A stretch of DNA of 64,000 nucleotides, from contig JAJLRJ010000009.1 of assembly GCA_024195265.1 (NCBI GenBank), positions 31,410,774-31,474,773 on the forward strand. Direction: 5' to 3'. The notes below the pieces were generated by a model that was given only the letters and a program-made list of their open reading frames with translations, was not told the DNA's origin and made no database searches. The position numbers and the translations under genes were made by a program. This document shows, piece after piece, positions 24,701 through 39,700 of this stretch. The first letter of the stretch is position 1, and each line of letters begins with the position of its first letter. Source of the DNA: Dendrophyllia cribrosa (taxonomy: Eukaryota; Cnidaria; Anthozoa; Scleractinia; Dendrophylliidae).

Positions 24701-27700
24701 CGTTTACAAATTTGGCTCGTTGCTCGTTGAACTGGAAAAATGGCCGCCACAAAACGAAGCAGCTTTGGGACTCGACTCTGGATGAATTTCTCGACCTACC
24801 ACGGCATATTTTGGAAGTTGCGACCACTGAAGAACACAACAAGCGTGAAATTTCGGTGGTAGGTCGGAATGGCTGTGGACTTAGTATAAATATGAAATAT
24901 GTGGGGGACGGAACGAACCCTGTCAAAATTTCTCGCTATTGCCCAGCATGCAGTGCGGTCGTGATGTTGAAAATCGAGGCAAGGCCAGGATGCACTAGAA
25001 CGAGAGGCTATAGCTCGGCCCGGACAACGAAAAAGAGCAAAAAAAATCACTTCTAAGGTAGGACTAGGACTGAATATTGTTGTGAATGTTGACTTTTGGG
25101 TTTACAACGATGATTTCAATAAAAAAAAAACTGAAGGCAAAAACGTGATTTTTGTTGTTTTTCTATGACGTTAAAAACGGCCATTTTTGTTCTTCTCCAA
25201 ATTCAAATGCTGATATTCTGCGAAAATCGCTGACTTTTTTGTGCTTATTGGGTGTTTCAATTTGAAGGACTTTCTAGTCAATGCTCACAACTGCAATGTT
25301 CGCGCGATTGAGAAAGTTGCAATTTTTTAAAGCAGCGGAGTCTTATCGTTCTTTAGTGAACGATTTTGGCCAAAACAGATGACAATGAGTTAAAGGGGCT
25401 ATGTCACCATTTTTATCGTTACTTTAAAAAGCCAAAATACATCTTTATATCAGTGAAATTCCAAAACTAAGAATCAAGTTTTGTTTAAAATTATTCTACT
25501 AGTGCTCTAAAAGTAAAAATAAGTGTCTTGGGCTGCAGATGGCCAGGATGGAAATGGATTGAATCTCGAAAAAATTGGGCCATTTTTTTTCAAGTTTATC
25601 GCTTGTGTCTTAGAAAATTCGTCAAAACTCCGATTATGATTTATTTTCTCTGCTAAAATTCACTTGATATCTTCCTGTTAGGGTTCTTTAAGCATTTCGT
25701 GTACGACAAAGGTACTTAATTTTAATTTGGGACGGTTTTGACCCGAAAACCTCAAAATCACCATGACATAGCTCCTTTAAATCTTGTTAAACAACTCAAC
25801 AATTGAAAATTTTCCATTCTGCCCTTCAGTTTCGACTTTAACTTGTCTTCACTACCAGCTACAAAATGACCTTTTGAAAACATTTTTAAACAGAGAAATG
25901 AAATCCTCGGTTAACTTTTAATCCGGGATTAGCGTTAATCGGCTTTCGAACAACTGGGCCCAGAGGTGTTAATTTCCCTTTTGAACGTTCCATAAGGACT
26001 GTGTACTTCAAGGAGGTGTTTTAACGAGACCAGGCGTTTTTTTCCAGTAAATATGTTATCTATCGTCTTTCAGGTATTTGTAAACGAAACACCAAACAGG
26101 AGAAGGCCAAAAAACAAACATCGAGTGGAAGCGTTTCCCTTTCCTTAAAAGAATGGCGCCAAGCATTCAGGGGGCAGTGCCGAGCACCATTAAGGATTCC
26201 AAAAAAAGGCGGGAAGTACAAAATGTGCCCTGAGTAAGCATTTTATTGTATTTAAAAATAAACTTGTCTCTGTTTTCATTATCCTTGGCATCAAGGCCTA
26301 TGTGAAACACTGGTACTTTACCTTTTTTGAATCGTTTTATCGTTTATGTTAATGATACGGTACTAGACGCATTATATAGTAGTAACCAAAATTGGCAACG
26401 TCCGCCCAGACTCGGTGGCGGGGGGGGGGGGGGGGGGCGAGAGAAGGAGGATATAAAGCTACTTGCACGTTGTCGTTCTCCCTTTGCGTACCTAAGTTTC
26501 AATTAAGCGTGCATCATGACCTTCCGTTTTAAAGTTGTAAAGGTAATCTACCTTTCTTTTAACAAAAGGTGGACAAAAGGAACTTGTAAATTAAACAAAA
26601 CATGCACTTTTGCGCACGGAGAGAAAGAACTCACGGCCTGGAATGAACACGTGAAAAGGATGGAAACTGAGGAAATGAAAATGAAAATTGTTGGAAAAAG
26701 TGAAGTCATTACAGTGACAGAGGATAAGCGCCCAACGCCCACTTACAAGGTTGGTTAGTTAAAAAAATAGTAATTTCGGATTAATTGAAACTGGATCATC
26801 TTGATAAATGAAGAAATATGGTAATATGGTGAATATGAGAAAGATGTAATTTTCATGATGTCAATAGCGTGGGACAAAGAAAAATATCTGAGTCCTCGAC
26901 AGGATTCGAGCCTTTGACCTTCTGCACACCGGTCGGATGCTCTAACAATATACTAGGTTCATATATGACATGCGTCCTGCATACTGCTAGGATGATGGAT
27001 CAGCAATGTCGTAAACGTTTTGTGCGGTGATAAATGAAGAAAGATGGTAACTTTTAGGCTAACTGTTAAGAGAAATATGTAATGTTTATCATGTCACGAA
27101 CGTAGGACAAAGAAAAAAGTCTGAGTCCTTTCCTAGCAGTATATGAACATAGTATATGGCATCGCCCTACGTATTGCTTGGAAAGGACTCAGATTTTTTC
27201 TTTGTCCCAGCCACGTTCCAAGTATTGGAATGCATAGAAGCGAATGTTATGTAGTCGCGTTGCCAGAGAAGAGCATTCGGTTCTCTGATAGCTTTCGCAC
27301 AAGTTCTATACCATTTCCAGAAAATGTCGAACAGGGCGATATTAATCCCCCCCCCCCCCCCCCCCCCCCCATTGAAAACATCGCAACTTGCAGCAACGTT
27401 TGTGTGGCTGGCCTCTGGTACTTAATGCGAGGACTTGCTAACGTCCTAAACGTAGTTTATCACAGGCAGAGAGGAATCTTGACACATGTCGGTACATTAC
27501 ATTCTTCTAAATCCTGAGTCCTGACTTCTGAGAGAACAATCTAGTCGCAACAAAATACATAGACTTAACATGTGACTTCTAGCAAAATCTATAAACTCGA
27601 GACATCGAGCGAAATACTCTCAAAATGAGTTCTTTAAGGTATTCCTTTAACAGTCTTACCGTTTCGGCCGTATAAAAAGACAGCACTGTTCCGATGGGCG

Positions 27701-30700
27701 GTGATTTGTTTACAAGCTTGAACTGCATAACAAAAAGCAAACGAGAGCAAACAAAATGGCGGGCAAGAAAAAAGGAGCGGTAGCTAAGCACTTGCGAAAC
27801 CTACCGCTGACTATACAGCGCTGCAGTCCCAGTTTGAAATTGTCACTCCCCCCCTCCCCCTCCCATCCCACATCGATTAATCGTCCCTAGAATAGAATAG
27901 GATAGTAAGCCTGTTTGGCGCTGTTAATTTCCCGATTTACTTGATTTCTAACCATTCGAAATTGGTTCCAAATAGATGGATCATTTGTTTTAATAGCTTT
28001 TCTTTTAAGGTGGTCCGCTGTTGATTTTGAATTACGCGTCCGTTTGGTCTTCATTGGTGCATGTTTTTCGCAGACAGTTGAAAATAAATCTTTCCATTTC
28101 TTCCACATGTCATTGGGATCGTAAAATTGCTTGATGTCATCCCAAGGTTGCGCCAAAATCTCAGCTCGAAAATTGGCGCTGTTAAAATGTTTAAACTGTC
28201 TATAACTTATCAAGTTAATTCCTTTAGAGGAAGTGGGAATTGAACTTTTTCGATAAACATATACTAAGCTATAGTTGTCGTCTGTTGGCAAAGTTGAAAA
28301 GTCTCCGGCTGTTATTCAAGAACTCCAAAAGATTTGGGTTTTGTTTTCTACTGGATTTGCGATTTGCCAAGAAATAATGTTTGTTCTTGCTGGCTACAAG
28401 ACAACAAAACTACACCTCTAGAAAACCAAAACAAACTCAATTATTTTAGGCCGAATATAGAATGATAATTTTTATACATATAGGTGATCATAATTTGTTC
28501 CCCGCAAAAAAAATTACCGTTTCATTTCTTGGATTCTTATTATTTGTCGTTTTTGTTTGTCTTCAGATCGAGGACCTCATTTCCAGTCTTCCAGGCGTGA
28601 CAGTGACATGTCAACCCAGTGGTCTAGACGTCTCACTACAGATACCGCTGGACAGCGATGGAGAAAAAACTTACAACTGGACCGTGCGAGTCTGCTATGA
28701 GGTTAGATTAAGTATATCAAACGAAAGGTTTTTTATACGGTCTGATAGAAACTCGTTTTAAACGTTTAAGAGCGGCTGTCTGTAAATATCGAGAACTCGC
28801 CGTCAAAACTGAATTTTCGGATTTCTTCATAATTGGTCAGGAAAAAACCCTTTGGTGACCTATTTACAAAAATTACATTCAAAGACTTTTCGTTTTCCAG
28901 AAATCCGCCAAAAACTAAAATGCCGTGTTCAGGTCGCAGCCGCCATTAAATTTGCCGAAATTTGCTGCATATTTAAATCGCTCGGAAAGAAAGACGCCTT
29001 AACGTATGGAAATGATTCTTTGCAGTTAAGTAGAATAACCCTTTGAGGACATAGTGATGTAAAAATATTGGAAGAAGATACATTTTTACATGTCTTTTTG
29101 AAAGCCCGAACATTCCTACTTTCAGCACTTTGGTAAACACTTGAAAATGAGGAAACTTCTCTGCCATAAATCTTGTCCTGGTACATCGAATTTTACAGTG
29201 AAAGTTATAGCAGCAGAAAGCTATGTTACTGTACTGCAACATATCGAAAATTTAGCTTGGGTAATTGAAAAGCCACCCGTTGAGAGAAGTAAACGCACAG
29301 GCAATTTTCATGAATTTTCTTCAAAATTTGAGACAGTGAGTCACGCAAGCACAAGTAAACATATTTCAAATAAATTTAGCTTATTGCATATACCCTTTTC
29401 TTGTTGTGTGGCGAACAAAATTCCTTGTTCGGAAACAAAATCTAGTGTTCGAATGAGCTTTTGTTGCTCTATATCCTGATAAAAATCAATTCTTGAGTAG
29501 GTGATAACTGATCGCAAACCAAAAGGTCAAGTGTCATGTTGACCTTTTTCTCATTGCGCCGATGTCAACAACATGAAATGATTGAAACTATCTCAAGCGA
29601 AACTTATTGCCCAAAGTACATCTTAAACATAGTAGCTTCGAATTCCTTATTACAGGCGATAATTTCGGGTTTCGACAAAACGCTGACCCCCGGTCTGCTG
29701 ACCCCCTACTGACCCCCCAACTGACCCCCTATAAAATTAACAGGGAATATCAGAAATAATACTTACTAGAAATACGTGTCTCGCAGAACCTCGCGAAGCT
29801 TGGGGGAGCGTGCACCGCCGGTCGAAACTTTGGTGGCGTCTCGATTTGCGTACGAGGCTTTTCGCCGTTCCACTTTGTTTTCTTTGAAACCAAAAACGTT
29901 GGTAGAAGGTCCTTTCGAGGGTTCGCTTACCGTTTACCGTCCGCCATCTTTGTTTACAATGCTTCTATAGGCTTACATGAAGTAGTAACCTGCGCCATTG
30001 TCAGCGGTTGCGATTCCTCTGTTGCTAGGCAACTGCAGGACACCAACGCGATATATTTCTACAATCTCTCTCCTCCGCAGACGCTCCCACCGGTATTCGA
30101 AAAAGGAAATGTAAGAAAAAAAAAGTGAGCGCGGGGGACACGCTTTCTTTTCCCCTCTCCCCAGCCTCCTAGTGGCACAAAAAGGCCTCTGCGGAGGAAA
30201 GAGGATTTCAATAAAAGGCCAAGTTTCGAATTCGAAGTCTTGTCACGACGAACATTATGGCGAAGTTGTAAATGAAATATCATAACCTACCTGATGACGT
30301 GATAAAATTTATACAAACAGCCAAAATCGTCGTGAAGCAGAAACAGAAACGTCTTTTGAGAATGGCTGTGGCGTTAAACGGCTAGCTGGAAAAGCTGCAC
30401 GGGATTGATAAAAGGGAAAGCAGATTTTTCCGTTTCCGTTTCTCTTCCTTGTTTCTTTGTCTTGCTAAAAGACAAAACTGTATAAGCAGCCTATACAGAG
30501 GAGAGACCGACGGAATGCTGGGACAGAAAGTAAGCGCGAGGACTGGTTCTTAATTGTTTTTATAGTGCACGGACTTCTTGGAAAATCCTGGTAAGTTAAT
30601 TTATATCATTTCTGATTTTACCCTGTTAATTTTATAGGGGGTCAGTAGGGGGTCAGTAGGGGGTCAGCAGACCGGGGGTCAGCGTTTTGTCGAAACCCGA

Positions 30701-33700
30701 TAATTTCATAGATTTTAAAGTCCCTTTTGGTAAGTGAAGTTGTACAAAGCAACCAAATTCCATAGCCACTGTCACTGTGTCAACAACATGCCGGCTGTTT
30801 GATTAGGTTTCTGAGTTACAACAGTAACTATCCGCGGCGCTAATCGGAAATCGAATTCCAATTTGGCAAAAATTCGAGCAAAAGTATTCATCTGTATTAA
30901 ATATTATCCGCTAAAATTGAAACTATGTGATTTGAGATTCAACGAGAGAAATTTCCTCTTAGATTCAATCAATGACTGCAATGTTTTTTTAATGTCAATC
31001 AGGTTTTCAAATCAAAGAACAACTAAAGTATGTTCATCTCTTTAACTACTACAGTACTACATGTTTTACAAACAAAACCCCACTCTTTGCTAAGCTACAT
31101 GTATTTGCCATAAAAGGTCTACCACAATTAACATTCTAACATAACAATCTGATGCAAACAGCAATGAAAAGTTCGCTCTAGTATATAAAAGACATACCGA
31201 AAGGTGAAAATTTAGAAGATCTCAAGCGTGAACGGCATCAACTCTCTGTTTCATTTCACACAACAACTCCTCTTCACGGCATTTCAGATATTTTGAAATC
31301 AATTTTTCTTTCTATTTCTGCTGTACTATGCAAAAAGTTGGATTGAAGTGAAACTGAACTGAACAACCGCACATCGTGTCACGCAACCCGCAACCAAAAA
31401 CCGTCGTGATTTCGGGGAGAATGGGGAGAGCGTGAGAAAACACCGCTGGATGGCGGGAAAAACTCTTTTATTTAGAAAGTGGGAATCTCTGAATTAGCAC
31501 ATGACAAGAGAAACTAAGCACTTTCATTTCATTCTCTTGGCTCATCTGTGTCCTTTCATCTATCCTTCTGTCTAAACAACGGTTTCCCCACAATGAACGT
31601 TGAATCTCGAAAATAACGCCCGATGGAAAAAAAGGTAGCCATGCTCTCCTGAAGATAAGGAGAAACGAACAGGAGCTCACTGCAACAAAGTGAACAGATG
31701 TCCTACGGTATAGGTGTTAACATGGCTAGCCACAGGCAACGGGATAGAATGCGAGTAGACCCTTATTTCTCTCAGGGATAGCAGGCGATCACGCAAGCAC
31801 GCAAACAAGTCGAGATGTGACATGCGTGGCGATTTTGTTTCGCGCATATATGATAGCCCGCTCGACCTCTCCTAGTCTAGCAATGGGATCAGACAGTGAG
31901 ATCAAAGCCAGGCCCCAGTTGAGTCATGCCTTGTCCTAATTCAGAGGTTCCCACTTGCTAAATAACAGGCCTGGGGTTTTTCCGTTAAGTCGACAGTGCT
32001 ATCTCTAACCCTCCTCGCTCTTCTTGAAAGAAAGCTTCTTCTATGTCAGCCGGAATCGGTTTTATCAATACTGAAATTGCTTTATCAACAATTTCCCAAA
32101 AGTAGAAGAGAGAGAGAAGGGAAAATGTCTGATTGCAGATTATGGGGTATTGGCGTTAGCTAAGGGGTGCACCATATTAAAAGGGACTACTGTTGATAAA
32201 AAAAAAGCAAGGCTGATTCACGGTAGGGAAGCTATATTTGTTACAAATATAGTTCCTCTACCATGAATCAGCTTTCCTATTTTATCAAACCGTTTTGCTA
32301 TTTTATAGGATAGGGTGCTTGTATTTCGTTACGGCGGTCTTTGCAATAAAAAAAGCAGTTAACTTGTTGTCATAAAGGGACCATCTGATACCTGGGGCTG
32401 TCTTTTCTGCGAACGTACGTTGGTTTTCGAGATGCTCGCCCACCAGCCCCCCCCACCCCCCCCTCCCGCCCCCACCTCCCACCTCCCTGCTCCATTATCA
32501 CTATCATATGGCCGTTATCATGTCCCCTACGCCACGATTTTTAGGAAAACTGATGTTTAAACAAGAACACAGATGAGCCATGAAAATGATTTTGAGGTTC
32601 CCACTTTCCAAATATAAGAGTTAGTTTTTCCCGCCAAGCGGCGGTGTTTTCTCACGCTCTCCCCATTCTCCCCTTAATCACGACGGTTATTGGTTGCGTG
32701 ACACGATGTACGGTTGTCCCGTTTTCACTTCAATCCAACTTCTTTCATAGTAAAGCAGAAAAAGGAAAGAAGAGTTGATTTCAAAATATCTGGTATGCCG
32801 TGTAGAGGAGTTGTTTTGTGAAATGAGACAGAGAGTTGATGCCGTTCACGCTTGGGATCTTCTTAATTTTCATCCGTCGGTATGTCTTTGTATTAGTCAG
32901 AGAAATTTTCATTGCATGTGTCATTGCTGTTTTCATCAGATTGTTATGTTAGAATTTTTGTGACAAATACATGTAGCTAAGCAAAGAGTGGGGTTTTGTT
33001 TGTAAAACATGTAGTACTGTAGTAGTTAAAGAGATGAACATACTTCAGTTGTTCTTCGGTTTGGAAACCTGATTGACATTAAAGAAACATTGCAGTCATT
33101 GATTAAATTTTCTCTTGTTGAATCTCAAATCACATAGTTTCAATTTTAGCGGATAATATTAAGTACAGATGAATACTTTTTCTCGATTTTTTGCGAAACT
33201 GGAATTTGATTTCCGATCAGCGCCGCGGATAGTTACTGTTGTAACTCAGAAACCTACTCAAACAGCCGGCATGTTGTTGACACAGTGACAGTGGCTATGA
33301 AATTTGGTTGCTTTGTACAGCTTCGCTTACCAAAAGTGATCTTAAAATCTATAAAATTATCGCCTGTAATAAGCTACTATGTTTAAGATGTACTTTGGGC
33401 AACAAGTTTCGCTTGAGATAGTTTCAATCATTTCATGTTGTTGACATCGGCGCAAAGAGAAAAAGGTCAACACGACACTTGACCTTCTCGTTTGCGACCA
33501 GTTATCGCCTACTCAAGAATTGATTTTTATCAGGATATAGAACAAAAAAAGCTCATTAGAACACTAGATTTTGTTTCCAAACAAGGCATTTTTGCCAGAG
33601 CAAGAAAAGGGTATACACAATAAGCTAAACTGATCTATTTGAAATGTGTTTTAAAATCTGACTTGTGCTTGCGTGACTCACTGTCTCAACTTTTGAAGAA

Positions 33701-36700
33701 AATTCATGAAAATTGCCTGCGCGTTTACTTCTCTCAACGGGTGGCTTTTCAATTACCCAAGCTACATTTTTGATATGTTGCAGTACAGTAACATAGCTTT
33801 CTGCTAGTATAACTTTCATTGTAAAATTCGATGTACCAGGACAAGATTTATGGCAGAGAAGTTTCCTCATTTTCAAGTGTTTACCAAAGTGCTGAAAGTA
33901 GGAATGTTCGGGCTTTCAAAAAGACATGTAAAAATGTATCTTCTTCCAATATTTTTACATCACTATGTCCTCAAAGGGTTATTCTACTTAACTGCAAAGA
34001 ATCATTTCCATACGTTAAGGCGTCTTTCTTTCCGAGCGATTTAAATATGCAGCAAATTTCGGCAAATTTAATGGCGGCTGCGACCTGAACACGGCATTTT
34101 AGTTTTTGGCGGATTTCTGGAAAACGAAAAGTCTTTGGAAAGTTTGAATGTAATTTTTGTAAATAGATCACCAAAGGGTTTCTCCTGACCAAATATGAAG
34201 AAATCCGAAAATTCAGTTTTGACGGCGAGTTCTCGATATTTACAGACAGCCGCTCTAAAGTGTGAATCAGAAAGACATAGACGCTTTTATTTGACATGTT
34301 TGAGGCCCCGACCATTCAGAGGGAGTAAGATGTTCAAAAAATAACTCCTGATATAGTCTGCTACTCAGTCGTTAATTGCATCGTCACACAACGTGCCTCC
34401 TCACTAACAGCGTTTCACGACGTCCCGAATGACGTCTGCGTAGGAGACAACTCCTGCTATGGTGCTCTCTCAATTACGGAGACCCATAGCCCGGGGGGGT
34501 ACTGCCATGTAAAACTGACGGGGTTACTCGACGGAAATGTTCGAAACACACCCTAAAAGGTATTAGAATTTCGTTTGATTGGCGTGGCTCAAATGGATTT
34601 CTACTCCTTATAGGTACCAATTCTAAAACAGCAGATGTAATATTCTGTCATTTTTTTTTTGGGCAATACCCTAACAGGTACCGCGATATTTATAACGGTG
34701 GTCATTTTAGATTTGTGGGAGTCCCCCGTCGGGACCCATATACCACGATTTGTAACCTGCAATAAAGGAAATTTGTTTGCTGGGACCTTCAGTCAACAAT
34801 AGCGGGACGTTCGTTAAAGTCCTATGCAGCCCGCAGCGTAGTTACAGACTCTTGCTACTGCTGACACCTAGTTTAGTCCCCAGGGTTTTCGCGAGAGCAT
34901 TTGTTGACTGTTTAATTTACCCAGTGATTTATTCACCATTTTTATCTTATCTTAGTCGAGTGTCACTGGCCATCTACAAGACGTTGTACTCTTGCCACAG
35001 TATCACAATTGTTATACTCTATCTGGCGTCAGATTCCAGTGTACTATGGCACCCCCGCATGACCCACAGACACATGTAAAAGCACCTGACAACGAAGAGT
35101 TGACTGACGATTTTCATTACCCAATGAAACCACATCTGCACGCGTTGCACAGTAGCTGTGAAGTTGACATCGTAGTTTCATTCTCCACTCTTGTGTTTGG
35201 AAGCTATGCACAAGTTTTAGTTCTCGACTTTGGGAAAGAATCTCATCTTGTCGTGAAAATGAACATCGAGGTTGGCAGTCAAGAATTCTTGCAAGAGTTT
35301 AGCGAAGGGAAGACACAGTTGACTTTGGACTGGACTTTATGGGACGACGGATCCCGAGAGATTATCAAGTTTGAGCCAAAACGTCCCACGGTGTTCAGCA
35401 ACGAGCATTTGATAGACAAGTATCAGTTGCCTAAAGCAGAGGAGATTGTGCCTTCGCCTCTTCTGGACAGATCTCAAGGCTTGAGTCAGAAAAATTACAT
35501 AAATGTCATGCATCAACTATTATTTGTGGAGGAATTCTATATTCGGAAACAAATTGCTAGGTAAACCTTTTATTGTAAACGATTTTTTAGAAGGACACAG
35601 AGCTTTCTCGTATCCTATCTTAGCAAGGTGTGATAAAACTACTCGTAAACTAAGATCACTTTGCTACGAGCATAAGAAATCAAGAAACAAAGTTCTACGT
35701 CTGTTCACTTAATTGTCGTATAGTCGTATCTCCCGCTCCTTTAAGCGACCAGTTTTCCAAGAAACACAACAGGAAAGTTTGAACTAAACCCGATGCCGAC
35801 CGATGCCCACAACTACCTACACCCGACAAACGAAATAGCCAAACAATAACTAGATTAATAATAACAATGATAGCAAATAACAACTGCACTAACAATAAAT
35901 AAATAGCCCTAAACTTTAAACAACAAACTAATTCAACTAACTCACTATGAATAAATAGCGTTTGCAGCCAGAAAATCAGATAAACTTTTCTCTTGACTCC
36001 GTAGATGATCATAAGTAACGTTTTCGAGGAGTTACTCACCAAGGAACATTCATTTATCAAACGACCTTTTTTTATCTCATTCATTCATGCAGTTTCAACG
36101 TACAGGAAGTAAATTTGCACGTTGCAAAACTAGTCGTGAAGAAAGATGAAGTCTTGTGCGCGCAGGAAGGATGGCTGTTTGGCTCTTTTCACGTCTCGCG
36201 TCCGATTACACCGGATGACGCTCAGGGGCGGCTTCTGCTGAGAAATCTGTTCAGAAGCTTGGGATCAGTTCTCATAGCAAAAAGTGGTACAGATTCCGTG
36301 GTTTACGAAGCATTTGTTGACTCCGTGGAGGACAACCGAGTCATCTTAAAACTATCTCAAAAGTGCTGTAAAGATCTGGCGCTGTCCAATAACACGTTCA
36401 CGACAGTGGACGTCCAGTTTCACATCAATCGACTTCCTCTGTGTGAGATGCACGACAACATCGATAGGCTGGGGCCCGAGCATTTCAGAGTACTATTTCC
36501 GGAGCTAAGCAGCGTTGATTCAGAAGAGAAGGTAAAATATGAAATTGTATTACGAACTGTAAGTCTTCTCATGGAATCGATCGCAAACTGTTTTATGTTG
36601 TTTAGCAACCTTGCGTGAACGGTTGCTAAGCGACATAAGTATATTTGAAAAAACTAAAAAGAAAAATCGCGGGCATTTTGGAAAGTGCGAGAATTGTGAA

Positions 36701-39700
36701 AAGTTTGCAAAGAAGGTTTTTTTAGAAAAGTTAGTCAAATTAACGACGAGTAAATGTAATTCTGTGAAATAACTTGTAATTCTGTTGCATAACCCGTGAA
36801 ATAGAGATTAGACAATTATAGCGGAGCACTCGCCAGGCCGAAGGCCCGGCTGCGCAGCCCCATACTCATAGAACCTAGCCCGTCATTTTTCATGGTCATG
36901 GCTAGCGGAATGTTTCGCGGGCGCGTGTCTGCAACATGTGTGTCGCCCAAGGCTAGCTCGCGGTCGCGTATGACGTCGCAAAACATGCGCGTATAACGCC
37001 TCACGCGCGGCTACACAGCCGTCAGCTCGGTAAACACTTTTTAAAAAAGTTGGATCTTTCGCAGTGTTAGGCGGAGCAGTAAAGTCGTTTCCCTGCATTT
37101 TTTCGCGCTTTGCTACTCAAGACAGGGATACTAATTAAGGGATACTCAGAAGCCGCTTTAGTGGAAAAAGAAGAGCTTTCAGGGATAAAATCTTGCTTCG
37201 AGGAACTTCATGTTATCAACATGATCAATGCAGGAGCAATGCGGGGAGATGCCTTGTTTTTATTACGGATTTCAGAACCGAAGAAGCGGAGTTTTAACGA
37301 ATTTCCAAGCAGTCCAGTGCTTTAAAGGTAAAATAAATCACATTTTTCGATGGGAATTTATGTTGATATCAATTTTTGATTGACTTTTTCTTTGTGTTAT
37401 CTTAAGTTTTGGAGACCTGTTTATGAAACGTGCTCAAATTAAGTCATGTTGTTATCTTGAATTTCATCGAGGACAGCTCTGCCTTGATGCGCTATAAATG
37501 GAACGTGCTTTACTTTTAAACATAAACTAATGAAGATTTGAATAAAATTTTTCGAAAGAAGATTGTGTTGTCTATTTTTATGTGCTTGTTTATTCATTAC
37601 ATAGATTGAAAAGCGATTTTATGAAAACAAAACAAGACTCTTCACTCGCGTCGCCTTATGCAAATATGTTTGTGTATTTTTGCAATTTTGATTTCCAAAT
37701 CAGTTTCTCGGGCAATTTTTGACAAACAAAAACTGTATTTTATTCGGAAGTTAGTCATACCTGTTAATCTAGACAGAGAAAAGTTGTTTTTGTGAACTTT
37801 TGTACGGTCTAAATGTACTGTGCAGACGGTCGGGCAATACTGTTTTTTGACAATTGCTAAAATTGAAAAATAGCCCGGTCGTCAATCTTAATTCTTGTGC
37901 TTCCGACCTTTCACCTTAGTTACGTTTCACCTTAGTTAAGCTTGTTCATAGTGCTACGCTGTTAGGCTCTGCCTATCTATATATATTAGACATTATTAGA
38001 CACTTATTCCATAGTTCTCTTTTGTTTACTTTTGACTATCATCAATAACTGTTTAATTATATTTCACGGGTTTTGTGAAATCACTCTAACAAACAGCATA
38101 GTCGATAGTCTATCGATATCGTCATGTTAGATATAATTCAACATGAGCACTACTGTTCATACTGTATTTTGAAATGAATCAGTGATTCTGTTTGTGCTGT
38201 ACGTTTAAGATTTCTTTTATATTTGTTAGATTTACGAACTTCCTTGGATTCTTGATCCAAACTTAAACGAGGATCAGAAAGAAATTATCAAGAAAATAGC
38301 CGCTTCCGCGATCGATTTTCCTCCCCTTGTGGTTTTTGGTCCTTTTGGAACTGGCAAAACCTTCACGCTGAATCAAGCCATTCGTCGTATATCCGTGAAC
38401 CAGAACAACCGAGTTCTCATCTGCACGCATTCAAACAGCGCTGCAGATATACACGTAGAATTGTTGGATACATATCTCAAAAAGGAAAACGGTATAGTGG
38501 CATGTAGGCCTTTGAGGATTTTTACGCCGTTGCGAAAGCTTTCAACAGTAACTGACACAGTGAAAGAATATTGCCTCATTGCTGACAAGGGAAAACCAAC
38601 GGAAGCCTTCAGACTTCCAACTCGCGAGGACGTGATTCGTCATAGAGTTATCGTATCAACTCTTGGAATGTCTCGAGCTCTTTTCGACATGGATCTTCAT
38701 CGTGGATATTTCTCACACATCTTAATCGATGAAGCTGCACAGGCCCTGGAGACGGAAACATTATCGCCACTGACACTCGCAGGGAACAATACCAAAGTGG
38801 TTTTCACTGGAGACCACATGCAGGTACGGTGTTTGTTTCAGAAGGAAAGAGATTCAAGGCGGTGGTTGTTATTCTGAGCAATTACTCCATTTCCACAGGC
38901 TACCTCCTTGGCGTACGTGCTACAAACTATACTAATGCGGTGGTCGGAATTAGAGAACCTTTTTGTTGTAATGAACACAAACAAAACAAACAGACATTGG
39001 CAATATACTATACTAACCAAATGGAGTCAACTTACTCATACAAATCATAGAAATATTCTAAATTTCACTGAAAACTCTACAAAAATATTTACAGCAGTAA
39101 AACACTGTCCATTTTTTTCTTTCACTTTCCTGTAATAAAATGCAGCTTTCACTCGTTTTTAGATGAGCCCTGATGTGTTCTCACCTCAAGCCAAGAAGTG
39201 GGGATTCCAAAATTCCTTGCAGGAAAGACTCTTTTACGACTACAAAGAACGCCGAAAAGAAGCATCACTGGACCCAAATCTCGTCTTGCTAACAGAAAAC
39301 TACCGCTCAAATGAACGGGTGCTTCAGTTCTCGTCTGACATGTTTTATGGAGGCGAGCTTACCTCGGGCAGCAACCAACCTCTTCATCCTCGGTTAGGGC
39401 CGCTCGTGTTCTATACTGCTCTTGGCAAGGAAGAGATCGAAGAGAACCACGCGTCCTTCCGCAACTTGGCCGAGGTTAACGAAGTTGTGAAGCGAGTCAA
39501 GGAGCTATCTGATTGCTGGCCTGAAGAATGGGGAACGAAGGATCTTAAACAAATTGCAGTCGTTTCGTCGTATCGTTATCAGGTACCACATAAATGTGAT
39601 TTGTTTAAAAGCTCAAACTGCTAAAAGTGGTTAGGTACGATCGAGATTGATTGATTGATTGATTAGTTGATTGATTGATTGATTGATTGATTGATTAGTT

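Larger units (their letters stand above)
24411..25972. mobile_element. 1.6-kb element with GGGCC..GTTGTTC inverted ends
   Basis: Left edge GGGCCGGGTTGTTCAAAGC plus AGGATTAGCGTTAAT is mirrored at the right by ATTAGCGTTAATCGGCTTTC and GAACAACTGGGCCC. Ends are imperfect over about 50 bp. A second MITE is nested inside (25390-25780), and a small open frame with a downstream AATAAA lies in the left half. Confidence 0.6.

Noticed and set aside
28929..34315. Repeated small genes on both strands (85-114 codons)
   Set aside because: They are shadows in the two arms of the intron 20 palindrome with no conserved domain.
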